Positions 31,093 to 38,187 of a stretch of 64,000 bases of DNA are shown here, one piece after another; position 1 is the stretch's first letter; every line of letters begins with the position of its first letter. The translations under genes and the position numbers were made by a program. Source of the stretch: Buchananella hordeovulneris (GTDB lineage: Bacteria; Actinomycetota; Actinomycetes; Actinomycetales; Actinomycetaceae); contig NZ_MQVS01000001.1 of NCBI RefSeq assembly GCF_001907235.1, forward strand, positions 1 through 64,000. Direction: 5' to 3'. The notes under the pieces are model-generated. The model did no database searches. It saw only the letters and a list, made by a program, of their open reading frames with translations, and was not told the DNA's origin.

Positions 31093-32167
31093 GAGAAAGC
31101 TGTTGGCGAAGTTCGAAACCGTCAGAACCATAAACTTGGGGCACTGCTGCCTGCAGCACCGAGGCTGGGCCATAGACCGCGAGCGGCTCGGCGGTAAAGT
31201 GGGACATTACCTGCTCCGTGGGAGAAAGTTGCCGGATAGCAATCGCGCCGACGTGGGGCCGGTGCTCGCGCGCCAGCTCCGCATAGATTAGCGGGTCGTG
31301 TTGCCCGTCGTCGCCTATGAGGAGCCACTGTATTTGCGGCAGGTCAATAAGTAGACGTCGCAGCTGGGTGCGTTTATGTTCCTGCCCTGAACGGAACCAA
31401 CCAGTATTGGTGGGGCCCCAATCTGTCAGCAGCATTGGTCCGGCGGGGATGCCGTGGCGGGCCATGAACGAGGACAGAGTCTGCTGCACGTTCCACGCGC
31501 CCGTGGACAAATAAATGATGGGCGCCTGCGGGTGGCGCAGAGAGAACTCGGTCAGCAGCTCAGCCATGCCCGGCACGGCTTCCCGCGTGTGGGTGTATTT
31601 CACGAAGGCGTTCCAGGCCGCCACCAGCGGGCGCGGCAGGTGGGTGACCATGATGGTGTCGTCGATATCGCAGACGATGCCGTGCGTCGTGTTATCGGCG
31701 ATGATCTGTATCAGGCCGTGCTGTGGGGGGGAAGCCGGGCCCGTGACCTGCACCAGGTGCGGGCCGGGGGTGAGTTCGTGGCCCTCCACGACGATATCGA
31801 CCAGACCTACCCGGTCCGCGTTCACCGTCACGGTGGCCTGGCCCAGGGTGATGGTCACCGGGTAGAAGGGCACCGTGGTGCCAAGGAATTGTCGCCACCC
31901 GCGTTGCGCGTCGCGCAGGCCCTGCATTGTGGCGGCCGCTAGTTCCTGCCGGGTGGCGCCCGGGCCGGGCAGCTCCCGAATGAGGGTGCCGCTGGGGTCG
32001 TGCAGGGGGTCGGTCATCACCACGCGCGCCAGCACGCGGGCCCGCCGCTGCGTGCCGTAGGACGCGAAAACATGGATCGCGGGCCGCCAGCCTCGCCGCC
32101 GCAATGCCGGCACCGATCGCCGCAAGAAGGCGTCTTCGAGGCGGGCCGCGAGGTTGTGAGAAGTCAT
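31082..32167 (-). CDS. App1-like phosphatidate phosphatase family protein (DUF2183)
   Basis: A 361-residue protein with a HAD-type phosphatase centre. VCDIDDTIMVTHLPRP holds the DxDxT nucleophile motif, IIYLSTGAWNVQQTL the second motif, and WLLIGDDGQHDPLIYAE the acidic motif. This set defines the App1 catalytic domain, which in yeast dephosphorylates phosphatidic acid. The N-terminal 150 residues include a beta-rich domain. No signal peptide is seen. Its 3' end overlaps the start of the OatA-type acyltransferase gene, so envelope-lipid and envelope-polysaccharide modification appear to be co-expressed. Confidence 0.82.
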   Translation of the reverse strand: MTSHNLAARLEDAFLRRSVPALRRRGWRPAIHVFASYGTQRRARVLARVVMTDPLHDPSGTLIRELPGPGATRQELAAATMQGLRDAQRGWRQFLGTTVPFYPVTITLGQATVTVNADRVGLVDIVVEGHELTPGPHLVQVTGPASPPQHGLIQIIADNTTHGIVCDIDDTIMVTHLPRPLVAAWNAFVKYTHTREAVPGMAELLTEFSLRHPQAPIIYLSTGAWNVQQTLSSFMARHGIPAGPMLLTDWGPTNTGWFRSGQEHKRTQLRRLLIDLPQIQWLLIGDDGQHDPLIYAELAREHRPHVGAIAIRQLSPTEQVMSHFTAEPLAVYGPASVLQAAVPQVYGSDGFELRQQLSHVF

Positions 32168-32243
32168 ACGTGGATGCTATCGGGTTGCCGTCTTTTCGGT
32201 GTGGGCGTGGCAGGGTTGTGGCCAATGCCGCTAGGTTGGCTCC

Positions 32244-32606
32244 ATGTCTCCGCGTCGCCGTATCGACCCCCACGCTGGCCGAGCCGCGCTTGCCGCTGCC
32301 GCCGCCGGGGGAGATGACCGGCGCGAGTTAGCGACCGCGGTGCGCTACGGCCTGGAGGAACTAGCTCACCGCCACCCGGGGGGCAGCATTGAGGTGCGGG
32401 TTCCTCCCTACGGGGTGACGCAGCTGGGGCTGGGGCCGCGCCACACGCGCGGCACGCCGCCCAACGTGGTCGAGATGGCGCCCGCGATTTTCGTGCAGCT
32501 GGCCGTCGGGCAGCTGACGTGGGGGCAAGCTTTGGCTACCGGCGTGGTCAGTGCCTCGGGCACCCGCGCTGATCTGGCCGCCTACCTACCTTTGGAGCAG
32601 ACATGA
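32244..32606 (+). CDS. Sterol-carrier-like (bacterial SCP orthologue) protein
   Basis: A 120-residue soluble protein with an SCP2-like end: VEMAPAIFVQLAVGQLTWGQALATG followed by ASGTRADLAAYLPL. It also has the N-terminal RIDPHAGRAALAAAA typical of the short actinobacterial SCP family. Lipid or hydrophobic-ligand binding is expected; the ligand is unknown. ATG at 32244. The stop overlaps the start of the RNB ribonuclease by four bases (ATGA), so the two are translated as a pair. This neighbourhood upstream of purF is common in Actinobacteria. Confidence 0.78.
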   Translation: MSPRRRIDPHAGRAALAAAAAGGDDRRELATAVRYGLEELAHRHPGGSIEVRVPPYGVTQLGLGPRHTRGTPPNVVEMAPAIFVQLAVGQLTWGQALATGVVSASGTRADLAAYLPLEQT

Positions 32607-34186
32607 CTGAACCTCGCCTCGCCCCGGCCGTCGCGAGCTCTAAGCGGGTGCGCGCCGCGCTGGACGCTTTGCGCGAGCAGTACGACGTGCCCGCGGCCTT
32701 CCCGCCCGCCGCCGAGGCGGAAGCCGAGGCCGTGGCCCGCGCCTGGCGGGAAGTCGCCGCGCAGTTGCCCGCCCCGACGCTCACCCACGTCAAACTGCCA
32801 GCAGCGGCCGCCCAGCTGCCGGGTCCGGTTCCGGACCGCGACGCCCGCCAGATTCCGTTCGTCACCATTGATCCGGCTGAATCGCGTGACCTCGACCAGG
32901 CAGTGCAGCTGGAGCGTACCGCCGACGGCTACCAGGTGCGTTACGCCATCGCCTGCCTCGCCACTTTCATCGCGCCCGGTGGCGCGCTCGATAAGGCCGC
33001 GCACGAGCGTGCCACCACGATCTACGCCCCGGACTACTCCACCCCCCTGCATCCCCGGGCCTTAAGCGAGGACGCGGCCAGTTTGCTGCCCGACGTCGAC
33101 CGCCCGGCCTGCCTGTGGACGTTCCAGCTGGACCGCACGGGGCAGGTACAAAGTGCTCACGTTGAGCGGGCCTTGGTGCGCTCCCGGGCCAAGCTTTCCT
33201 ACGTGCAGGTGCAAGAGGCGCTGGACGGGCGGGCCGCGCTGCCCGCGGCCGCGCCTGCCGACCTGCCGGAGCTGCTAGCGGAGATAGGCCAACTGCGGCT
33301 GGAGCGTGAGGCGGAACGGGGTGGTATTTCGCTGGCGGTACCGGAGCAGGAAACGACCAAGACCAACGGCGGTTACCAGCTGGTCTACCGGGCGGCGCTG
33401 CCGGTGGAGGACTTCAACGCCCAGATTTCCCTGTTGACGGGCATGGCGGCCGCGCAAATGATGCAGGAGGCCGGGGTGGGGGTGTTGCGCACCCTGCCCG
33501 CCGCGCAAGGCCGAGACATTGCCCGCCTGCGCCGCACTGCGCGGGCGCTCGGCTTGGCGTGGCCCCGCAACGGTGACTACCCGGCATTCGTGCGCGCCCT
33601 GACCGGGCAGGATGCCGCCGAGGCCGCGTTCCTCAACGCTGCCACCACCCTGTTCCGGGGCGGCGGGTATGCGGCCTTCGATGAGCAGGCCGACCTGCCG
33701 CTGCCGCCGGAGGTGGCGGGCGGGCACGCGGCTATTGCCGCGCCTTACGCTCACGTGACGGCGCCGTTGCGCCGCCTGGTGGATCGCTACGGGCTGGAGG
33801 TGTGCCTGGCGCACTGCGCCCAGACGGAGGTGCCGCAGTGGGTGCGCCAGGCGCTGCCCGCCCTGCCGGACGCGATGACGAGTGCCCGGCGGCGGGCCAG
33901 CGCCATCACGCGGAGCGCGGTGGAGGCCCTGGAGGCGTTGGTGCTCGATTCCTATGTTGGCCGCGAGCTACAGGGCGTGGTGGTGGACACTACCCGCAGT
34001 GAGCGGCACGGGCCGGGGGTGCAGGTGCAGGTCGCTGATCCAGCGGTCATCATTTTCGCCGACGGGCAGGCGGACCTCGGGGACACCGTGCGGGTGCGGA
34101 TCCAGGCCGTGGATGTGGTGGCGCACAAGGTGCAGGCCGACGTCGTCGGGGTGCGGGCGGCCGATCCGGCGCAGGCAGGTCAGTAG
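32603..34186 (+). CDS. RNB-domain (RNase II family) exoribonuclease
   Basis: A 527-residue enzyme. The RNB catalytic domain begins near residue 85 with VTIDPAESRDLDQAVQL, carrying the Asp cluster that binds Mg2+. It continues through YAIACLATFIAPGGALDKAA, YSTPLHPRALSEDAASLLPDV and, near the end, APYAHVTAPLRRLVDRYG. It degrades single-stranded RNA from the 3' end. Cold-shock and S1 domains are short or diverged: the C-terminal 90 residues (VGRELQGVVVDTT...) look like a small beta domain. It is shorter than E. coli RNase II (644). Coupled to the SCP-like gene by a 4-bp overlap. Confidence 0.85.
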   Translation: MTEPRLAPAVASSKRVRAALDALREQYDVPAAFPPAAEAEAEAVARAWREVAAQLPAPTLTHVKLPAAAAQLPGPVPDRDARQIPFVTIDPAESRDLDQAVQLERTADGYQVRYAIACLATFIAPGGALDKAAHERATTIYAPDYSTPLHPRALSEDAASLLPDVDRPACLWTFQLDRTGQVQSAHVERALVRSRAKLSYVQVQEALDGRAALPAAAPADLPELLAEIGQLRLEREAERGGISLAVPEQETTKTNGGYQLVYRAALPVEDFNAQISLLTGMAAAQMMQEAGVGVLRTLPAAQGRDIARLRRTARALGLAWPRNGDYPAFVRALTGQDAAEAAFLNAATTLFRGGGYAAFDEQADLPLPPEVAGGHAAIAAPYAHVTAPLRRLVDRYGLEVCLAHCAQTEVPQWVRQALPALPDAMTSARRRASAITRSAVEALEALVLDSYVGRELQGVVVDTTRSERHGPGVQVQVADPAVIIFADGQADLGDTVRVRIQAVDVVAHKVQADVVGVRAADPAQAGQ

Positions 34187-34214
34187 TCTCACGCCCCGCG
34201 GCTTGGGGCGAGAC
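34186..34214 (+). terminator. Hairpin after the RNB gene
   Basis: GTCTCACGCCCC and GGGGCGAGAC pair around a short loop with one bulged A, starting at the last base of the RNB stop codon. No T-run follows, so termination is only probable. It separates the SCP-RNB pair from purF. Confidence 0.45.
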
Positions 34215-34238
34215 GCCTTCATATGCCAGGCTTGACCC

Positions 34239-35831
34239 GTGAGGCGAGGTGACGGGCGGCTGAGCGCCGTAGCAGACCCGAGTGACGTCGGCCAAGACGA
34301 ATGCGGTGTCTTTGGCGTGTGGGCCCCGGCGGAGGAAGTTGCCCAGCTGGCCTACTTCGGGCTCTACGCCCTGCAGCACCGCGGCACGGAGTCGGCGGGC
34401 ATCGCCACGTCGGATGGCCGCAGCGTGATCGTGTACAAGGACATGGGGCTGGTCTCGCAGGTGTTCGACGATCAGCTGCTGCGGTCGCTGCGCGGACACA
34501 TGGCGGTGGCACACGTGCGCTACGCCACCACGGGCCGCTCCACCTGGGAAAACGCCCAGCCTACCCTCGGGCCGACCGCCACCGGCACGGTGGCGCTGGC
34601 CCACAACGGCAACCTGGTGAACACCGTGGAGTTGATGGAGCAGGTCCGCAGCCGCTTCGGGGAGGACCTGCGGGGCGAGCTGGGCCGGGGCTCTTCCACC
34701 GACACGGCCGTCATCACGGCACTCCTGGGCGGCGAAGACCGAGTGGAGCACACTGAGCATCCGCAGCTGCCCGCGCGGCATGCGCTGCTGCCTGCGGTGC
34801 GGGCCGTGCTGCCGAAGCTGCGGGGAGCCTTCTCCCTGGTGTTCATGGACGAGCACACCTTGTATGCGGCGCGGGACGCGCACGGCGTGCGCCCCCTGGT
34901 GTTGGGGCGCCTGGCCCGCGGTTGGGTGGTGGCCTCCGAGACAGCGGCCTTGGACATTATCGGGGCGGCGTTTGTGCGGGAGGTGGAGCCGGGCGAAATC
35001 CTCGCCATCGACGCCGACGGCGTCCACACGGAACGTTTTGCGCCCGCCAATCCGAAGGGGTGCGTTTTCGAGTACGTCTACCTGGCTCGTCCCGACACCC
35101 TGTTGGCGGGGCAGTCGATCCAGGTGGCGCGCGAAAAAATGGGTGAGCTGTTAGCCCGTGACCACCACGTGGAGGCCGACCTAGTCATCTCGACGCCGGA
35201 CTCCGGCACCCCTGCCGCTATCGGCTATGCCCGGGCCAGTGGCATCCCCTACGGCATGGGGCTGGTGAAGAACGCCTACGTCGGCCGCACTTTCATTCAA
35301 CCGACGCAGATGATGCGCCAGCGGGGCATTCGCCTGAAGCTCAACCCGCTGCGGCACGTGATCGAGGGCAAACGCCTGGTGGTGGTAGATGACTCGATCG
35401 TGCGCGGCAACACGCAGCGGGCACTGGTGCGCATGTTGCGCGAGGCCGGGGCCCGGGAGGTGCACGTGCGTATCTCGTCCCCACCCGTGGCCTGGCCGTG
35501 CTTCTATGGCATCGACTTCGCCACGCGCGCCGAGCTGATTAGCGCGGGGGCGAACGTGGAGGAGGTGTGCCAGTCCATCGGTGCCGACTCCCTGGGCTAC
35601 CTGTCGCTGCCCGCCATGGTGGAGGCCTCCGGGCAGCCCGCCCAAGCGCTGTGCCTGGCGTGTTTTGACGGCAATTACCCGATCCCGCTGGAGCCGCAGC
35701 AACTGGCTGCCGCGGCCCACCCGCCTTTGGCTGCCGCGCCCGTCGTGTTGCCGCCCCGGCGCAGCGTTCGCCACGGCGCGGGCGCGCCCCTCCCAACCAT
35801 CCAGCCCCACGAGGAGAAACCCCATGAGTGA
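34239..35831 (+). CDS. purF: Amidophosphoribosyltransferase
   Basis: A 530-residue enzyme that makes 5-phosphoribosylamine from PRPP and glutamine, the first step of purine synthesis. The glutaminase nucleophile is Cys22 (ECGVFGVWA), after a 21-residue propeptide expected to be removed. The PRPP-binding motif is VVVDDSIVRGNT. Cysteines in KGCVFEY, PCFYGIDF and CLACFDG fit the 4Fe-4S ligands of the Bacillus-type enzyme, so this is an iron-sulfur, oxygen-sensitive form. The C-terminal 55 residues are a proline- and alanine-rich tail. The GTG at 34239 has no strong Shine-Dalgarno. The stop overlaps the purM start by 8 bp. Confidence 0.95.
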   Translation: MRRGDGRLSAVADPSDVGQDECGVFGVWAPAEEVAQLAYFGLYALQHRGTESAGIATSDGRSVIVYKDMGLVSQVFDDQLLRSLRGHMAVAHVRYATTGRSTWENAQPTLGPTATGTVALAHNGNLVNTVELMEQVRSRFGEDLRGELGRGSSTDTAVITALLGGEDRVEHTEHPQLPARHALLPAVRAVLPKLRGAFSLVFMDEHTLYAARDAHGVRPLVLGRLARGWVVASETAALDIIGAAFVREVEPGEILAIDADGVHTERFAPANPKGCVFEYVYLARPDTLLAGQSIQVAREKMGELLARDHHVEADLVISTPDSGTPAAIGYARASGIPYGMGLVKNAYVGRTFIQPTQMMRQRGIRLKLNPLRHVIEGKRLVVVDDSIVRGNTQRALVRMLREAGAREVHVRISSPPVAWPCFYGIDFATRAELISAGANVEEVCQSIGADSLGYLSLPAMVEASGQPAQALCLACFDGNYPIPLEPQQLAAAAHPPLAAAPVVLPPRRSVRHGAGAPLPTIQPHEEKPHE

Positions 35832-36981
35832 GTCGTTGAGCTACCGCACCGCCGGGGTCGACACGGAGGCGGGCGACCGGGCCGTCGAGCTGATGAAGGC
35901 CGCGGTGGGGCGCACCCACACGGCGGGCGTCGTCGGCGGGCAAGGCGGTTTTGCCGGGATGGTGGACGTCTCGGACTTAAGGGACTACCGCCGTCCCCTG
36001 CTGGCTACCTCCACCGACGGGGTGGGCACCAAGATCGCTCTCGCCCAGGCCCTCGACATTCACGACACTATCGGCCAGGACCTGGTGGCGATGGTGGTGG
36101 ACGATGTGGTCGTGGTGGGGGCCACGCCGCTGTTGATGACTGACTACATTGCCTGCGGCCGGGTCGAGCCGCAGCGCATCGCTGACATTGTGCGAGGGGT
36201 GGCGCAGGCCTGCGAGCAGGTTGGCGTGCCGCTGCTGGGCGGGGAGACCGCCGAGCATCCGGGGGTCATGGCACCTGACGATTACGACATTGCGGGGGCC
36301 GCCACCGGCGTAGTGGAGGCCGATGCCGTGTTGGGGGCCCACCACGTGCGGGCCGGGGACGTGCTGGTGGCGCTGCCCGCCTCCGGTTTGCACTCCAACG
36401 GCTATTCGCTGGTGCGCAAGGTGCTGGAGGTCTCGGGGGCAGGCTTGGGGGAGCACGTGGCGGAGTTCGGGCGCACGGTGGGCGAGGAGCTGCTGGAACC
36501 CACCCGGCTTTACACGCGCGCCTGTTTGGACCTCATCGCCGCCCTGGGGGGCACCACCGGCGCAGCCACCGCCGACGTGCCGCCGGTGGGCGGGGTGCAT
36601 GCCCTGTCGCACGTGACGGGGGCGGGGCTGGCGGCGAACGTCGCCCGGGTGCTGCCCGCGGGGCTGGCGGCCGTGATCGACCGCGGCAGCTGGGTGGTAC
36701 CGCCCGTTTTCGAGTGGGTGGGCCGCAGCGGCAATGTCGCGTGGGACGACCTAGAGGTGACGCTGAACCTGGGCGTGGGCATGGTGGCGATCGTGGCCGC
36801 CGACGCCGTGGACGCCGCCCTGACAGCAGCCGCGGCAGCGGACCTGCCCGCCTGGGTGTTGGGGGAGGTCCACGACGTGGCCACTGCCGTAGCGCAGGCG
36901 CCCGCCGCGCGGGTCACCACGGGAGCCAAGGGCGTCACCGGGGGACAGGTGCGGATGATCGGTTCCTACCGCACCGCCTGA
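35824..36981 (+). CDS. purM: Phosphoribosylformylglycinamidine cyclo-ligase (AIR synthetase)
   Basis: A 385-residue enzyme that closes the imidazole ring to form AIR with ATP, the fifth step of purine synthesis. Signatures: YRTAGVDTEAGDRAVELMK at the N-terminus, LATSTDGVGTKIALA, MVVDDVVVVGATPLLMTDYI, GGETAEHPGVM and LHSNGYSLVRKVL. The ATG at 35824 follows GAGGAGAAACCCC and overlaps the purF stop by 8 bp. A longer open frame upstream is a shadow of purF. purF-purM is a typical actinobacterial pair. Confidence 0.96.
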   Translation: MSESLSYRTAGVDTEAGDRAVELMKAAVGRTHTAGVVGGQGGFAGMVDVSDLRDYRRPLLATSTDGVGTKIALAQALDIHDTIGQDLVAMVVDDVVVVGATPLLMTDYIACGRVEPQRIADIVRGVAQACEQVGVPLLGGETAEHPGVMAPDDYDIAGAATGVVEADAVLGAHHVRAGDVLVALPASGLHSNGYSLVRKVLEVSGAGLGEHVAEFGRTVGEELLEPTRLYTRACLDLIAALGGTTGAATADVPPVGGVHALSHVTGAGLAANVARVLPAGLAAVIDRGSWVVPPVFEWVGRSGNVAWDDLEVTLNLGVGMVAIVAADAVDAALTAAAAADLPAWVLGEVHDVATAVAQAPAARVTTGAKGVTGGQVRMIGSYRTA

Positions 36982-37029
36982 GTCGACCAGCAACGGTGCC
37001 CGCAGGCCGCCTAGGCGGCGAACCCGCGC

Positions 37030-37212
37030 CTAGCGCGTGGTGCGGTAGTCGTCCCAGTCGTCCATCGCTGGCGGGATGTCGTCGTACTCACTCTCGGTGG
37101 CGTCAGATCCCGTGAGTTCACGTTCTAAAGCCTTGTAATCGGTCTCCGGGCTGTAGTACTTCAGCTTCCGAGCGACCTTGGTCTGCTTAGCCTTCTGACG
37201 GCCGCGCCCCAT
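37030..37212 (-). CDS. DUF3073 small protein
   Basis: A 60-residue highly charged protein beginning MGRGRQKAKQTKVARKLKYY, followed by an acidic tail (SEYDDIPPAMDDWDDY). This basic-then-acidic pattern is the DUF3073 family, found beside purM in many Actinobacteria; function unknown. Start ATG 37212 with GGAGGGGGTCACGTC upstream. The upstream extension of the frame (to 37326) is not supported. Confidence 0.85.
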   Translation of the reverse strand: MGRGRQKAKQTKVARKLKYYSPETDYKALERELTGSDATESEYDDIPPAMDDWDDYRTTR

Positions 37213-37353
37213 GACGTGACCCCCTCCACCGTCGAGTATGCGCGGCACGTTGAAGTGCGGCGGCGTGAATACAAGTAAAAATTTGTCGTGTGCCCAGCCT
37301 ACAACGTTTCGGGCCCTGAGGGCCAACTGGTCGCGCTAGGCGAGCTGCGGTGG

Positions 37354-37623
37354 CTAGGGCCGCCGCGTCAACCGGAGCAGGGTCAGGCCTACGATTGCGG
37401 CCGCTGCCGACCCCAAAACGGCGATGCTTTTGATGTCACCGCTCGCGGCGCGTTTACCCGTGCTCTTGACGGTTTCCACCAAGCTCAGCGCTTTGGCTTT
37501 GGCCGATGCGCCCGCTTCTTGCGCCAGATTCTTGGGGCTCAGGCGGGCGGTGAGTTCCTCCAGGTCGGCGGTGAGCGACGCCCGGAGGGCCACCAGGTCA
37601 GCTTCCTTGTTCGCGTAGCTCAT
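37354..37623 (-). CDS. DUF3618 small membrane protein
   Basis: An 89-residue protein: a helical N-terminus (LVALRASLTADLEELTARLSPKN), the conserved middle of DUF3618, and one C-terminal membrane span (SIAVLGSAAAAIVGLTLLRL). Function unknown. In Actinobacteria this family is regularly encoded after a holin-like protein, as here: the ATG overlaps the stop of the upstream gene by four bases. Confidence 0.8.
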   Translation of the reverse strand: MSYANKEADLVALRASLTADLEELTARLSPKNLAQEAGASAKAKALSLVETVKSTGKRAASGDIKSIAVLGSAAAAIVGLTLLRLTRRP

Positions 37624-38021
37624 CTGTTCAGTCCTTCCTTGACCGCGTCGACGCTCATGCCGATGCTCTCACCGTTGAGTTGCACTTCCCCGGCGCTCTT
37701 TAGCTTTCGTAGCCCCAGGAGGACCATGAGGCCAGCCAGGAGGAACACCACCCCGCCCACGATGAGGGTGGCGGCCCACAGGGGCAGGAAGAGGGCCAGC
37801 ACGTAGACCAAGGTCCACAGGATGAAGGGCAACCCAAACAGGGCCAACACCCCGGCCACCGCGAAGAAAGCCGCGGCAGTGCCGTAGCGCTTAGCCGACG
37901 TGGTTGCCTTGGTTTTGAGCAGGTCGATCTCGCCACGCACCAGAGCGGAGACGTTATGGGAAATCCTGCCGATCAGCTCGCCTATCGACCGCTGCGGGTC
38001 TGTGGGGGTGTGCTCGGGCAC
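37620..38021 (-). CDS. Holin-superfamily-III-like membrane protein
   Basis: A 133-residue protein with an amphipathic N-terminus (SIGELIGRISHNVSALVRGEIDLLKTK) and two membrane helices (AAAFFAVAGVLALFGLPFILW; LPLWAATLIVGGVVFLLAGL). This matches the actinobacterial Phage_holin_3_6/DUF1469 family, which is chromosomal and not evidence of a prophage. Role unknown, probably envelope-associated. Coupled to the DUF3618 gene by an ATGA overlap. Confidence 0.8.
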   Translation of the reverse strand: MPEHTPTDPQRSIGELIGRISHNVSALVRGEIDLLKTKATTSAKRYGTAAAFFAVAGVLALFGLPFILWTLVYVLALFLPLWAATLIVGGVVFLLAGLMVLLGLRKLKSAGEVQLNGESIGMSVDAVKEGLNR

Positions 38022-38187
38022 GCCTGACTCCTTTAGCTGGAATAAATGCTGCTGCCCACCTTACGTGGGGGGACCAATTCTGCCCAGTGGTGATGCAGGG
38101 TGAAACACCTGCAACCATGTTAGCGTGTGGTTTGGATCACAGCAGGGGGTGGGGTCTCAGTCTGCCCTGGGTCGCGAGAGGAACAGC

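Noticed and set aside
37620..38021. Prophage holin
   Set aside because: The family is a common chromosomal actinobacterial membrane protein; no other phage genes are nearby.
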